DNA from: Xanthostigma xanthostigma | Lineage: Eukaryota; Arthropoda; Insecta; Raphidioptera; Raphidiidae | Length of the DNA stretch: 64,000 bases | Assembly: GCA_963575645.1 (NCBI GenBank) | Contig: OY754465.1 | Span: 45,100,401-45,164,400 of the forward strand | Direction: 5' to 3' | Part shown: one piece after another, positions 23,001-34,830 of the stretch | Numbering within the stretch: the first letter of the stretch is position 1 | Layout: the number at the start of each line of letters is the position of its first letter | Made by a program: the position numbers and the translations under genes | Notes under the pieces: generated by a model | Databases searched by the model: none | Seen by the model: the letters and a program-made list of their open reading frames with translations, nothing else | Told to the model about the DNA's origin: nothing

Positions 23001-24942
23001 ACAGGAAACAAGTATTGCCATCTATCGTTCTATTGATACAACTCCATTTTTACTTCTCGTCAGTAAAAAAAAATAATATTGCAAAAGTATCACTGTGCCG
23101 ATAGATAAACGTAAAACACAATACATATTATGAGAAAGTGTATGTGTGTGTCTGTGCGCTTGATTTCTAAATATAGACAGCTGACCTTCAAATTTCAAAC
23201 TCAATTTGTTTTAATAGGTATAAACAACACAGGAATTCTTTTAAATCACCGTCAATATTTTATTTCTTCCCGTATGTTTTCAGAAATTGGTATATTTTTG
23301 TACTGTACACGTTTTTCGTACCTACTTTCGTGTCAGTGGTGTTAAATTATTATGAAATAAGTACTGAAACTGTTTTATGATAGACCAGGTGTGTGGGTGC
23401 GCTGTTGTTTAGAATTAATTTCCTGAATACATTTTTTTGCTGGAATCAATTTCAGGAGTCTACCGATTCCGAAAATTGATGATACTAAACGGTAACCTGG
23501 TGTGATATTGTTTAAAACAATTTTGTTTATTACAAAAAGAAAAATTTTTTAAATATATTTTTAACCTATTTTCAACAATCAATGTTCAATAACTCTGTTT
23601 CGTAAAGATCCTAACTCTCTTCAAGTTGCGGATCGTGGAATCACTGTTGTATCGTGATCATTAATTTATTTTACTTTTTATTATCAAAAAACAGGTAATT
23701 TGCGTTTTCAAAATTTTTCAAAAAATAATGATATTGAAAATGTCAACTTTACGAAAAAAATCATTGAAGAAGTTATCGGAAATCGGTCAACAAATATAAC
23801 ATTTTGTTTGATTGACAAAATGTTTCAAAGGACACTGGTAAATTAGAAATATCAAAATTAATGGACAAAACTGTACCTGTAGTATTTATTTAGATTTTAG
23901 GTGCTATACCGAAAGATAACGGTTCCCTTACTTCATGCGTAAAATAATTACGATGGAACTGAGAACTGACTACTTTAACTAGTATTATTTCATGCCAAAA
24001 TATAACATACTGACTTGCATGTCATTCATGATCAGGATGAATCGTACTAGAAATTTGCCATAAGAGTTAAAAAAACTCTATTGTCAAATTAATACCCTAA
24101 ATACGAAAAGAATATGTGTACTACTTCGAGTTCGTGACTGATTTCTGGATATCTTAGGCGAGGCGTAGTGGCGGTACGTTTGTACAAAGTTCTGTGGGAA
24201 GATGCTTTCTTATAATTTGAGGAGTATTGCGAGTGTAGTCTGTTCTTTTATTATAGTAGGAAAATATTGAATTTAGTCGAAATTTTTTTTCGGGATAAAA
24301 AAATATGTTCACGTTTTGATGCCATTTGAGACACTTTTTCGATTGGTCTCTCTCTCTCTCTGTGGTGATCATTTTCCTCCGTTGATATCTCAAAAACGGA
24401 ACGGCATATCATGCGGTTTGTTTTGTTGTGTTTGTCAGCATTTAGATCTGATCAGATTTTGAGCCGAATCAGTTCAGTGTTCTCAAAGTCAAGTAATAAT
24501 ATAGGTAAAAAATGTGTTCTAGACGTTAAAATATGAATGAAATGTTAGTAATTTCTTTCTCTAAAATAGAGATAATAAAAAATAAACAGTTTCTAAAAAC
24601 ATTGCGAGCAAATCATTTTTTTTTTTTGCTTTTATTTCAGTCAAATCAATGATGTCTACGATTTTAGATCAGTAAACAAATAAAATGGCTATCCTTTTTA
24701 TTATTATTATTTATTATTGTTTACTAGCTGAGAAGTATAGCACTGGCTTTTCATAGTCTGAATAAATCTTCCTGGTTAGTTTTTGGTGGAAGAAAGGTCA
24801 GCAATTAAGCGCGACGGACTTTTGAAGAGTGGCCATATAGAGCGAGACGGCTGCAAATACAACTGAAATGCATATGGATTGACATTGAGCAAAAGTACGT
24901 TGGTAATTCTGGATTCATAACATTTAAAAAAACAAATGTGAG

Positions 24943-25320
24943 CCCTCGTGGGACGCCCGGCCGATGTTAAACATAAATTTCAGCGAAATTCTAGTAACCA
25001 AATTTCGCCCTATCAACTAACCAAATTTTAGTAACTAAATATCATCCTGTACACCTCGCAAGAAAATTTTTTCCGGCATCTAGTTATCGCCTTTAACAAA
25101 AGTCACGTTATAATACAACGCATATACATAAAGCGAGAGTCACGCGCTGTCATCTAACGAAATACTAGTAACAAAATTTCGTCCTGTCGCCTTTAACTAA
25201 AGCCATGTTTAATCCAACGCACGCGAATGTAACGTCCTCCAATAAAACGTCGTCCTATAAAAATGTCGCGCCAATTGCACGGTTTTACTTCCAGTCAAAC
25301 GCGTCATTAGATGTTTCACA
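24943..25320 (-). mobile_element. Family A MITE, copy 3
   Basis: Reverse-oriented copy. It reads GTTAAACATAAATTTCAGCG at the left and ATTAGATGTTTCACATAAAC at the right, with the family phrases between. Antisense reading gives the same short peptide frame (about MFNPTHANVTS) as the copy at 40476, which follows from shared descent of the repeat. Confidence 0.65.
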
Positions 25321-26465
25321 TAAACAAAAATTCTCTTTTATTCTTCGTCAAACTCTGTACAATGTATATTTGGTTGTCGATGCTCCAACTTTTTCCACAG
25401 ACAATGGAAAGTTTTGATTTATTCACGAAACGAATAAATGTTGCAACGTTTGTAAGAGGCTATTTCCGTGCGAAACAGTCACGATTCGTTTTAATTATAT
25501 CGGTTTACATATTTGTTTGCAACAATATTATGCTTGAAATCGCGTTTTTCGCTGTTTACTTCGGGTCAATATGGCTGCCAATTGAAGTGCATTACAACCG
25601 TCACTTGCAATAAATTTGCGTACACCTACAACTTGAAACGAAACAAGCCGAGAGGTGGGTTGTACATTAGGACTCTACAAGTGCGACCCTTGCGGTCCAC
25701 ACGACCAACTTGCCAGTTACGCTTCGATTGGCACCCTAACAAAGTCTATAATATTTTTTATTCGAGATATTTGTTAATAAAAAATGACCGGACTGATTTT
25801 GATAAAATTTTAGTGATCATATTGGCCCGTCGACTAACAGTCTAACGTAGTCGATATCATTTCTTACTTTCGGGATCTTGTCTTAAAAACAAATAACTCA
25901 CGTACGTACATACGCACGCGCATACAGGCATCTTTTCAAAAATAAATTTTGTTTCGCTTTTCGAACCTATTACAATAACTTTCCTACCTGGGACATTCAC
26001 AAGATACGTTTCGAATGGTTTTTGGATTAATTGTAATATACCGAGCACAAGAATAATTCTTGTGATACCGAGAATGGTGAATTCATTTATAGAGAAATCA
26101 AACATTACAACACTTCAACTTTAATTAAGTTTTAAAAATATGAGCCTGTAATGGAAACACGATTGGAGTAAATTGAAATTGACAACGAAATGATAAATTT
26201 AAAATTGTTCCCATGCATGTAAAAAACGAGTGAAAAAATTAGTCAGTAAGTTGTAACACAGCGCGTTCTTATCTCTCTGATAACGGATTCACCCAATTCA
26301 AATTGTACTAACAAATGACGAAAAAAAAACAACTGTTTAATGACAATTCACCAATCAAAATGTGCATTAAGTAAATATACAAGATTCATGGAAAATTATG
26401 ACACATTATATGAGTTGCTTATACAAAATCACAAGTGAAAAATTGTATCGTTTGGTGGTATCCCT

Positions 26466-26819
26466 AGGATTACCAACCTTCCAGTTTTAGTCTGGAGACT
26501 CCAGAAAAATTAAGGTTTCTCCAGACTCCAGCTTATGAAAAAAAATCTCCAGTTTTGTCGATTCTTATGAAAAAAAGATCATTTCTTATATTAATAATAA
26601 TTTATTATACGGAGATATTTATTTATAATGCTCTCACTGAGTAGCAGTTACGAAAGTCATCTACAGTAATTTAATTATCTAATTATTTTGTCTTATTTTT
26701 GTAAATATCCACGTCAAACGAGTTTTTTTTTGTAATTATACCTATAGGTATTTAAATAAATATCTCCAGAGTTATCGGAATAATCTCCGGACTCTCTCAA
26801 ATTTTGAGTTGGTAATCCT
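26466..26819. mobile_element. MITE with AGGATTACCAAC ends
   Basis: About 354 bp bounded by AGGATTACCAAC at the left and GTTGGTAATCCT at the right (12-bp perfect inverted repeat). Repeated TCTCCAGACTCC and TCTCCGGACTC words lie inside each end. The hAT-like start is suggestive, but no 8-bp target duplication is visible. Confidence 0.5.
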
Positions 26820-27127
26820 CGGTTTCATAAGTATCTAATCGTAAGTTCATATTGCTTACGCTTTCCATAAATTCGACGCTTCACTGTATTGTCTTAAGCG
26901 ATACCTCTTTAATTTTACTCAATATTGTCTTCTATGTATGTTAATTTGCTCCCTTATTATTTTCCCTTCCAGAGGAATACATCCAGTTCCCCTTTTTTGT
27001 TTATTATATATAAAAATATATTCAGAATTAAAATTATCTGCCATTTTCTTCAACGACGTGATACAGTTTCGTTTATATAAATTTTAGTTCTAACCTGCAT
27101 AGGATATCATAAGAATGCGAAACATAC

Positions 27128-27218
27128 CTGTACTCATATTTGAGTCCTGACTATGAGCTGACTGGGATGAGTTGATAGTCGTTTGCGGTGCCATCTGTAA
27201 TTGAGAACCAGCTGACAT
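27128..27218 (-). CDS. Tlk: Tousled-like kinase, internal N-terminal exon
   Basis: A 91-bp exon read on the minus strand. The acceptor is ..TTTCAG directly before ATG and the donor is ACAG|GTATGT. It encodes 30 residues starting MSAGSQLQMAPQ and ending DSNMST, plus one base of a split codon. TLK is a nuclear Ser/Thr kinase that phosphorylates the histone chaperone Asf1 in chromatin assembly and replication; this exon lies in its disordered N-terminal regulatory part, well before the kinase domain. The Ser/Gln-rich stretch resembles insect TLK N termini. The leftover G joins the first two bases of the exon at 2450 to make Gly, giving MSTG-SSHSDKE, the same SDKE block as vertebrate TLKs. That in-frame join supports both exons. 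The ATG could be internal, or the start in some transcripts; no upstream coding exon was recognised. Confidence 0.8.
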
Positions 27219-30200
27219 CTGAAACAATAACAAAAACACATTTTAAACATCTATTATATTTACTTAAATTAACTGACATTCTGCGTTTCACACAAGTTTT
27301 CCGCAAAAATATACCTAATAACTTCTGGTATTTCAAAATGAAGATTTTTTGTTACTTATTTATGCAAATCAGCTGCAGCAACGGATTTGAAGAAGTTATT
27401 GTTGTGATCTGATCATTAAAATGAAATTGACGTCTCAACTTAATATCATAAAAAAACAACACTAATTTTACATTAAAAGAAGCTATCGTGATACACATCG
27501 TGTTCCTCGAAGAAGTCGAACATCAATAATAATTTATAAACTGCCACTATTGCATTATTGGGATACTGGTTTGCTTCAACTCTAAAAAGTACCTTCTTAA
27601 ATGAATACATCTCAATTGTCGAAAACCGATACTATTTGGTAATGAAATTGAAAATAGCTCAGACGTTCTTTCCAAGCTGGCAACACGATTTCTTAAATAA
27701 CTGCAGCGAACTTTACTATTAATAAACGTTCAGTGTAATGATAAACGTTGATACCGCTACCAAAACAATCAGTCAATTATTTAAAATGATCAATATTTGT
27801 TATATTCTAGGAATCTTCTTTGTAGTAAAAAATTCTTTTAAGTGTAATAATAAATTGTGAAAAGTGGGAATATTAGAAGAATAAGGTACAACATTGGTTC
27901 CAATTTACAAGATATGTTGCGTACACTACCTAAGCCGAGTGTGTAGAAGTAAGTAGGTAGGTACTGTAAGTACATTTATCGCAACTTTCCCCAAATAACT
28001 AAAGGTTGTCGATTAGGTCAACAGCCTTCTTTTATAAAGATGATGAACAGAGTAACAACCATACCGGCGCAGCGGGGATACAGTTGTGAATTGTTTGTTG
28101 TTTAACATGAACGAACACCAAGCACAAGCTACCATAGTGTCTCAGGTCTCTAATTCCAACACTCTCCGCTGAACAACAATGAAATAATATGCGATTTGGA
28201 AACCAGTTCAGTGTTGCCAGCTTGTTAAAATAACTAGACCAGGGTTACTTTTACTGGATTAACGTCAATACTGTAGAACTCCCATAGTTTTTAACCCCGA
28301 CGTCTAATTGACTCATGTATTTTCAACTTCTTCATCCTCACTTCGTAGCTGCCATAAACTAATAAGGAAAAAAACCTTTGTAAACGTTGTCAAAGTATTT
28401 TTCCATTGGCTAAGCAGCGTAAGAGGAAAACACTTGGCGTGAAAAGTTGGAATTAAAAACTTGAAAATACTTGAGTAAATTCAGTTGAAAATACAGAAGT
28501 CTGCCTGTATATACGCTCGCATTTTCATTTTACTGATATGCAAATCGGTTAACTGACTTTTGCCGAACCGTTACTTCTTCGAAAAAAAATATATATTCAA
28601 GAATTAATAATAAATAGCGCGAAGTTAAATTTCTCTTACTTAAGGCACTTATAGTATAGTTAATTTGTCAAAGAAAACTTTATGTAAACGCTGATAGCTT
28701 CAGCTGTTTAGGTAATCTACCATTTATATCTCTAATAAAACGCTCAAATGCATGCCGAACTTGAATGACTTTTCAATTTTGTTTATATGACGTATCAAAA
28801 ACTACCTTATGTAATGCAAATTCTTAATTTTCATTCTAAGCCATATTTGTTGGCAATTTCTTCGAAAACTAAACTTTACAATATTTCCTATATCTTTTGA
28901 TTAATGTTGACGTTATGGTATACTTGCTAAATTTATTTAAGATTTTTCCCATTATTGCTTTAGGAAGAAATGGTGAGCATTTATTCTTAAATTAGTAAGA
29001 AACATTTTTTTTAAATAAAAGCAAGTGTATAACAACGTCAACATCAATCAAAAAGTATAGGCAACATTGTAAAGTTTAGTATCTCGAAAAAATTACAGAT
29101 TAACTGTTGCTTAACTTTTTTTCTCAATTTTTTCTTAAACAAAAACCAAACAATCAAAAAATAATATTGTTTTCAATGTCACTAGTTTTCATTACTGTCC
29201 ACGCAGCGAGGTTAATTTTTTTTCAAGAGCTCTCTTTGACTCCTCCTTATTACCCATAATTCTTCAATTTATTTATTCATATCTAAAGCACAGCACTGTG
29301 TCCTAACAAGCTCTAGCTATGCCAAATTTCAAGTCTGTATGTACCGCTTGGCCTGAGAGGGACAGACGGACAGATAGTGGAGTGAAGAGTTCCGTATTTC
29401 CAATTTTGGTAAGAAACGTTATAAATGGACAAATTCCGCGTACAACTATGCAGAATATCATATCTGGTGTAAAGAGATAACTTTGTCAATGAATTTCCTC
29501 AAAGTGTTTGCAAATACAATTTTAAGAACACAAAGGTTTAAAATTCAAATCCCACAATAGCAAGTTATTATCTGGTAAGTAATAAAGTAGCTGCAATAAA
29601 ATTTTAATAGCTTTTTAATGATTATACGTATTAAAAAGCAACGTAACGTACTTTATTAGCTATGTTCTTATACTAGGTGACTGAAATTAATTGTTTGTGT
29701 TGGTTTTCCACTTAAATTAGGTAATCGCATGTAACAGGTCAACCAATACTCAATTATTAATTCGGAAACAGTATGGGGCTTTACTTTTGCTATAAATCTG
29801 TCATAATTAGGGGACAGACGGCTGACAATGGTCCTTTCCTGAGTAGCGTGTCTGCCCCTCCGCCATAAATATAAGGATTAATAAAAAAAAATGTTGAGTG
29901 ATTTTTCAAAATCTTATCAAAAACTGTATAGGCAAATTGGGACATCTCATTTAAATGATAAGATAGCTGGTTCTCAGAAACGTGGTACAAGGACAGACCA
30001 ATTTGACTATTAATTAATAATTGGATTTCTGTAAATAGATACCCAGATAGACAAGTATGAGACTCATGGGTATGATGAAAATGAATTATCCAAATTTTAC
30101 AGAATATTGAACGTATTTTATTTGACGAAATTAGTATATGAGAGATTTAGATCAAATTGACATCATCAGAAACGTGTAATGTAAGCACCGAAAATGTAGA

Positions 30201-30839
30201 AAAGTATTGAATGAATAGTGTATCAACAATGTGACAATTTTTTGGGTCATTTAATTAAGACAACATTCATAATTGAATTTGAAGCATTTATGATACATCT
30301 GATGATGGAAAAATGCAGCTAATTGTGAATGCATCCGATGCATAGTTTTTGTAAACATAATGTGACATTCGCATGAACTAAGTTGATTAGATCAACATTG
30401 TTGGTTTTGATTGCAGCAACTTTGATACATCTCATGACGACAATATGTAACTAATATTAGATACATAAAATATATTATATTTTGCATCCAATGTGTGACA
30501 TTCCGTGTATTCATTTAATGTAAACAATGGGACAATGGTGTCAACTCCATTCATGATTATAAATTCAATACAAAAATATACCACTACTATTTTCTCTTAC
30601 TCTTATCTTATTTTGACCAATTAAAATGCATCCCCTACCAAGAAATAAAATTTTTCTAAGAATTTCGACCAAGAAAATATATTTGAGCGTCAGTTTGCTG
30701 TAAGCTTTAACGAGTTTTGCTGTCCAGAGCTCTATCGTGGTGCGAATTATTATATAATAATTATAATTATGTATGTAAGAACGTTCGTGTGATTACACCA
30801 GATGACCAGTGAATTTAAGCGAGACATTATAAATTAAAA

Positions 30840-31177
30840 ATGCGGACCAAATTGTCTAAAAAAAGGAAATTTTTGGGGACAAAAATGATGAAAGTATTCA
30901 TGAGTAAGTATGGCTTCTTATTTGTCGAAGAAAGATATTATGTTTAATAAGATTTAACAAGTTATTATAGTATTCCACTAGATTTATTATATTTTATCTT
31001 TATTACAGGCGCAGCAAAAAGAACAAATTTACATTAGCTGAATTCGCGACTGATATCACAGAAGTATTACACACGTTTAAGCAAATGTCCAAGAATGCAA
31101 AAAAGAAGAGAACGTTGATTAATCAAAGACAAGAAGAAACTTCGTATTTGTTGTCAGATGATGAGGAACATAATTAA
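30840..31177 (+). CDS. Small basic two-exon protein, unknown
   Basis: Exon 1 starts ATG at 30840 (MRTKLSKKRKFLGTKMMKVF) and runs to 30907 (...ATG AGT AA), donor GTATGG. Exon 2 is 31009..31177 after acceptor TTATTACAG. The split AA|G restores Lys and the frame continues KRSKKNKFTLAEF.. to ..LLSDDEEHN and a stop. The protein is about 77 residues: Lys/Arg-rich at the N terminus, a short probable helix in the middle and an acidic C terminus. Possible AATAAA signals follow at about 31275 and 31294. No family is recognised; it may be the leftover C terminus of a transposon protein. The alternative donor GTAAGT at 30904 would break the frame. Confidence 0.35.
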
Positions 31178-31347
31178 ATATAAGTTTTTCAAGCAACGAT
31201 ATGTTAAATACGCAATACACTTTAATCATTATATTTTTACTGTAATTGTCTCACTTTGTATTTAATTAAAAAAATAAAATCAAACGTCAGCTGAATAAAA
31301 CTTTTGTATATTTTATTATTTATCTGTGTGTATTCATCTATGATTAT

Positions 31348-31525
31348 CATATTGTGATCATTTCATGACAACATAAGAAAATTTACAAATTCCTAAAAAT
31401 ATACTCATTTCCATGAAAAATTTATTTGAATTATATGCATAATTCAAATAAATTTTTCATGGAAATGAGTATATTTTAAGGAATTTTGAAATTTTCTTAT
31501 GTTGTCATGAAATGATCACAATATG
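31348..31525. repeat. Near-perfect palindrome, arms of about 87 bp
   Basis: The left arm starts CATATTGTGATCATTTCATG and the right arm ends with its complement. The loop is about 4 bp (ATGC near 31437..31440), with only about three mismatches across the arms. The right arm merges with the 95-bp array that follows. Confidence 0.8.
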
Positions 31526-31880
31526 AAGCAAATATGAGTCAACGATATTCATCACAGAAATAAGCAAATTTGAAGTAATATTTAATCTTTTTAACACCAT
31601 CATAGAATGTTCGTAATATGAAGCAAATATGAGTCAACGATATTCATCATTAAAATAAGCAAATTTGAAGTAATTTTCAATCTTTCTAACACCGTCATAG
31701 AATGTACATAATATGAAGCAAATATGAGTCAACGATATTCATCATAGGAATAAGTATATTTTGTAGGAATGTTGAATCTTTCAAATATTATCATGATCTA
31801 CTGTTAATATGAAGACAACTTTTAGTTGAAGATTATTAGTATCCATTTGATTCAATATTTCTACAATATATACTCAACGA
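31520..31880 (+). repeat. Tandem array of about 95-bp units
   Basis: AATATGAAG recurs at 31520, 31615, 31710 and 31806, a period of 95-96 bp. The first three units share AAATATGAGTCAACGATATT and TTTGAAGTAAT..; the last is more diverged. Direct orientation, non-coding. Confidence 0.75.
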
Positions 31881-32284
31881 ATTCTGTCATGATTTTCATT
31901 CACTATGAGCTCACACAGGCACTCATAATAGGTCCATGGTGAGTTCATTTCATGTATCAAAAATGATCTAAATTTGCTGTAAACCTGTCTATCTGGGTAC
32001 TGATTTGTTGTAAGAATCAGTTCCACACACAATATCAATATATTATATGACACATCGCATAGGTCCAGTTTGTCACCGAAAGAACTTAAACCCAAAAATC
32101 TCTTCGGAGAGACTTATCATATTAATATATTAATACGCGGTTTAAGATGCTTGCCTCCCTTTTTAGAAAAAACCTCACAATTTCTCCACATAAATTATAT
32201 ATCATTTTACAGATAATTGCTTGCTCTACTGACATCGACAACTAAAAAATTTATTATTGCTTTTGTTTTTGTAAATTAATTAAA

Positions 32285-32585
32285 ATACAGCAATGCTGAA
32301 CAACGTCTGCCATCTGACGGCTTCAATATTGAAACGTTAACACTTCGATCTGTCATCCGACCTTCATATTGTAATACAACAGACACAATACTGCATACTG
32401 CCATCTGACGGCTTTAATTTTGAAACAGCGAGCAACGCAGAACAACGTCACAGCAATGCTGCATCATGCCATCTGACGGCTTAGCTCAACGCTTTTGCTA
32501 CTTGCGCCTCTATATAACAATTTTAGTAAAATATTTCTTCGATCTGTCATCTGAGCTTCATATTGTAATACAACAAAAAGAAGAA
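32285..32585 (+). repeat. Diverged complex repeat (GCCATCTGACGGCTT units)
   Basis: GCCATCTGACGGCTT occurs three times and TTCATATTGTAATACAACA twice, each of the latter after a CGATCTGTCATC-type word. CAGCAATGCTG also repeats. This is an old tandem structure, non-coding. Confidence 0.55.
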
Positions 32586-32770
32586 CGTTATAAGCAGTGT
32601 GCAAAATTAGAAACGAATTGAATACCTGCAACCATATTTAAAAAATAATTTTGTAAAGTGATAATTATTATACTTATTTAGTGCGAATAATTCGCACAGG
32701 TCACCCTAGTTAAAACAATTATTCTTATTATTGGATTGGTTAAATGTCAATTAGCTAATAGCAATGATGT

Positions 32771-33090
32771 GAAACATCGATTGGCGCGTTTGGATGGGAG
32801 TAAAACTGTGCAATTGGTAGGACACTTTTATGGGAGGACGTAATGTTTGTATGCAACATGGCTTTAGTTGAAAGTGACATTTATATAACAGGACGAGATT
32901 TAGTTACTAAGTATTTCGTTAGATGACAGCGCGTGTCGCTTGCTCTGTGTATGTGTTGGATTATATATTACAGGGCGATATTTAGTCACTAGAATTTCGT
33001 TAGCTGACAGGGCGAAACTAGTTACAGTGCACTATTTTGTAACTAGTTAATTTCGCATAAATTTATATTTTACATCTGCCAGACGCCCCA
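32771..33090 (+). mobile_element. Family A MITE, copy 4
   Basis: Starts GTGAAACATCGATTGGCGCG and ends TTTACATCTGCCAGACGCCC, with TAGTTACTAAGTATTTCGTT and CTAGAATTTCGTTAGCTGAC inside. Confidence 0.62.
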
Positions 33091-33875
33091 CGACGCGATG
33101 GCTCACAATTTTGAAATATTTTTTAAGAACTGGTGTGTTACGATGTTATTATAGAGTGAACATAATAACAAAGATTGATTTTAGTATAACAAAGCATATT
33201 ATTACATTAACAATGTTAAGTGAAATAGGACAATATTAAAATGACTAACGCTACAAAGTTTATTAATTAGGTACATACCTACTAATTAATGTGCATACTA
33301 AAACTCTTATATTTACCACGCGAATTAAGAATCATCTCTTTTTATCACAGAAATTAAGACAAAGAATTGCCTTTATTTAAATATAAATTTTTACTTAAAA
33401 GAACACACTTAAAAATCGACAGTTTCCACAAGCACCATGCGGAAATTATTAATTATAAAAAAAAACATTTAAGTACTAAAACAAAACCGTTGAATCTGCT
33501 AGTATCGACTACGACATTTTGACGACACGCTTATTTTAAATTCTTTTACCTGAGCAATCAATATGAATACAGCTATAGGTTAATAACAAAAGAGAGTTTA
33601 CATCATCACATGAGTAGCTTGAGGTCCCATATTACCAATATAATTGCGACGTATACTGTACATAAAAGTACAGTCTGAAGAAAAATACTCGCATATACTT
33701 AATACGTTTGTCCTTTGAAACATTAAACAGCCAAGTTTTGTAGGTACACATATTTTTCATCCATATCGAAAAATCCCTACCTGGCAGAGATTTTGGGTTA
33801 GGCGAATACTTCAATCAATACAAATACACAAACTTGCAACCGGACATGTCTGTAATTTCGATTATTGAAGTGAAA

Positions 33876-34066
33876 CATCTAACGGCGCGATTGGTTGGGA
33901 GTAAAACCGTGTAACTGGCGCGACGCTGTTCATGTTGCGTGTTACGTTTCATTTGCGCTTGCTGTGTGTATGCGTTGGACAGTTGTTTGTTAATGCTTGT
34001 TGTGTGTGTGCGTGTTAAGAAAACAAAATTTCTGATATCGCGTGAGGTGACGCGGGTAATAGCTAG
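33876..34066 (+). repeat. Family A fragment joined to a Helitron-like 3' end
   Basis: 33876..34015 is the left half of family A (GTGAAACATCTAACGGCGCG...). At 34050..34066 the sequence GACGCGGGTAATAGCTAG, followed by T, is a Helitron-like terminus like those at 37754 and 39705. Both pieces are truncated. Confidence 0.45.
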
Positions 34067-34269
34067 TATTCAATATGATATTAACTATTCGTTGCCATGG
34101 TTACACGTCATGTAAAAATTAATCAAAGCATGCCTAACTAGTTTATTACTGAGAGACCCATAAACAAACGAGCGGGGATTTTTTTTTTATTTTAAATATT
34201 TCCGAAACGATAAAGTTTAGAAAAAAAAAATTTTATCAAAACTTTCTTGAAAAAATAAATAGAATAATA

Positions 34270-34590
34270 AGCCGTTATGAAAAGTGTACCATTATTATAT
34301 AAAAAACACCATTTTAGCATACATACATATTTTTATTGTATAATCGGCACAAGAGCCATACATAGTCACATCCAAAAAAGAATACATATAATAAAAGTTG
34401 CATTAAAAGTTAAGTTAAAATTGGGCAGAAGTCTTTCACAAGATAGTATGCGTTTTTTATTAGGAATGTCTTCAATTTATTTTTAAAATTATTAAAACTA
34501 TGAATATTTTTAATGTCGTCTGGAAGTCTGTTAAACATTATTGCTGCTGAGTAGTGCGGTGTTGCCATATATCGGGAGATAATATATCTC
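34270..34590 (-). pseudogene. LINE reverse transcriptase ORF, extreme C terminus
   Basis: On the minus strand about 55 residues from near 34575 to the stop at 34410 include HYSAAIMFNRLPDDIKN and FNNFKNKLKTFLI..AYYLVKDF. This is the typical C-terminal tail of jockey/CR1-like non-LTR retrotransposon ORF2 proteins, after the polymerase domain. About 140 bp of 3' untranslated sequence follows, with CAATAAAAATATG near 34330..34345. The rest of the element is missing, as is usual for 5'-truncated insertions. Upstream (34590..34830) the sequence changes to a different repeat. Confidence 0.65.
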
Positions 34591-34830
34591 TTTTGCGCAT
34601 GAGCCGATTTTCTCCAAAAACAATAGGGCTCTTCATATTTGCATACCAAACATCTTCCCAAAATTTGGTTTCAATCCGATTATCAGTTTGACCTGTATCG
34701 TGTTCACAGTCAAACAGACGCAGAGTTTTTCCAAAAATATGTTTTTTGGATTCAGGGAACTTCAAAACGGAAAAATATTGTAAAATTTTTGAAAAGTGAT
34801 TTTTGACATAAACTAGTACCATTCCCCACT
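34590..34830 (-). repeat. Dispersed repeat with GCGCATGCGCC core
   Basis: The block with GAGCCGATTTTCTCCAAAAA, AGGGCTCTTCATATTTGCAT and TTCAATCCGATTATCAG recurs in part at 18340..18400 (opposite strand) and 51775..51890. It is non-coding and its class is unknown. Confidence 0.5.

Larger units (their letters stand above)
2451..27127 (-). other. TLK intron of about 24.7 kb, packed with transposons
   Basis: The intron separates the two TLK exons. Its donor is GTATGT (minus strand, at 27127) and its acceptor is TTACAG (at 2451). It holds the piggyBac element, the Harbinger derivative, the Tigger MITE, several MITE families and LINE and Helitron fragments listed separately. Between these the sequence is AT-rich with no recognisable coding sequence. 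Gene-free stretches 4350..6550, 20340..24940 and 25330..26460 show nothing beyond short chance open frames and small fragments of dispersed repeats. Confidence 0.75.
30035..32005 (+). mobile_element. Unclassified 2-kb unit with small spliced gene and internal repeats
   Basis: Both edges carry ACCCAGATAGACA in inverted orientation (left near 30041, right near 31985..31998). Between them are degenerate repeats with ATGTGACATTC and GATACATCTGATG words (30130..30550), a small two-exon gene (30840..31177), an 87-bp-arm palindrome (31348..31525) and a 95-bp tandem array to about 31880. The layout resembles a non-autonomous DNA transposon with subterminal repeats. No clear target duplication was found, so the boundaries are tentative. 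Confidence 0.4.

Noticed and set aside
23130..24393. Short frames of 60-80 codons on both strands
   Set aside because: No conserved motif, no splice-supported extension, and composition typical of intergenic AT-rich DNA.
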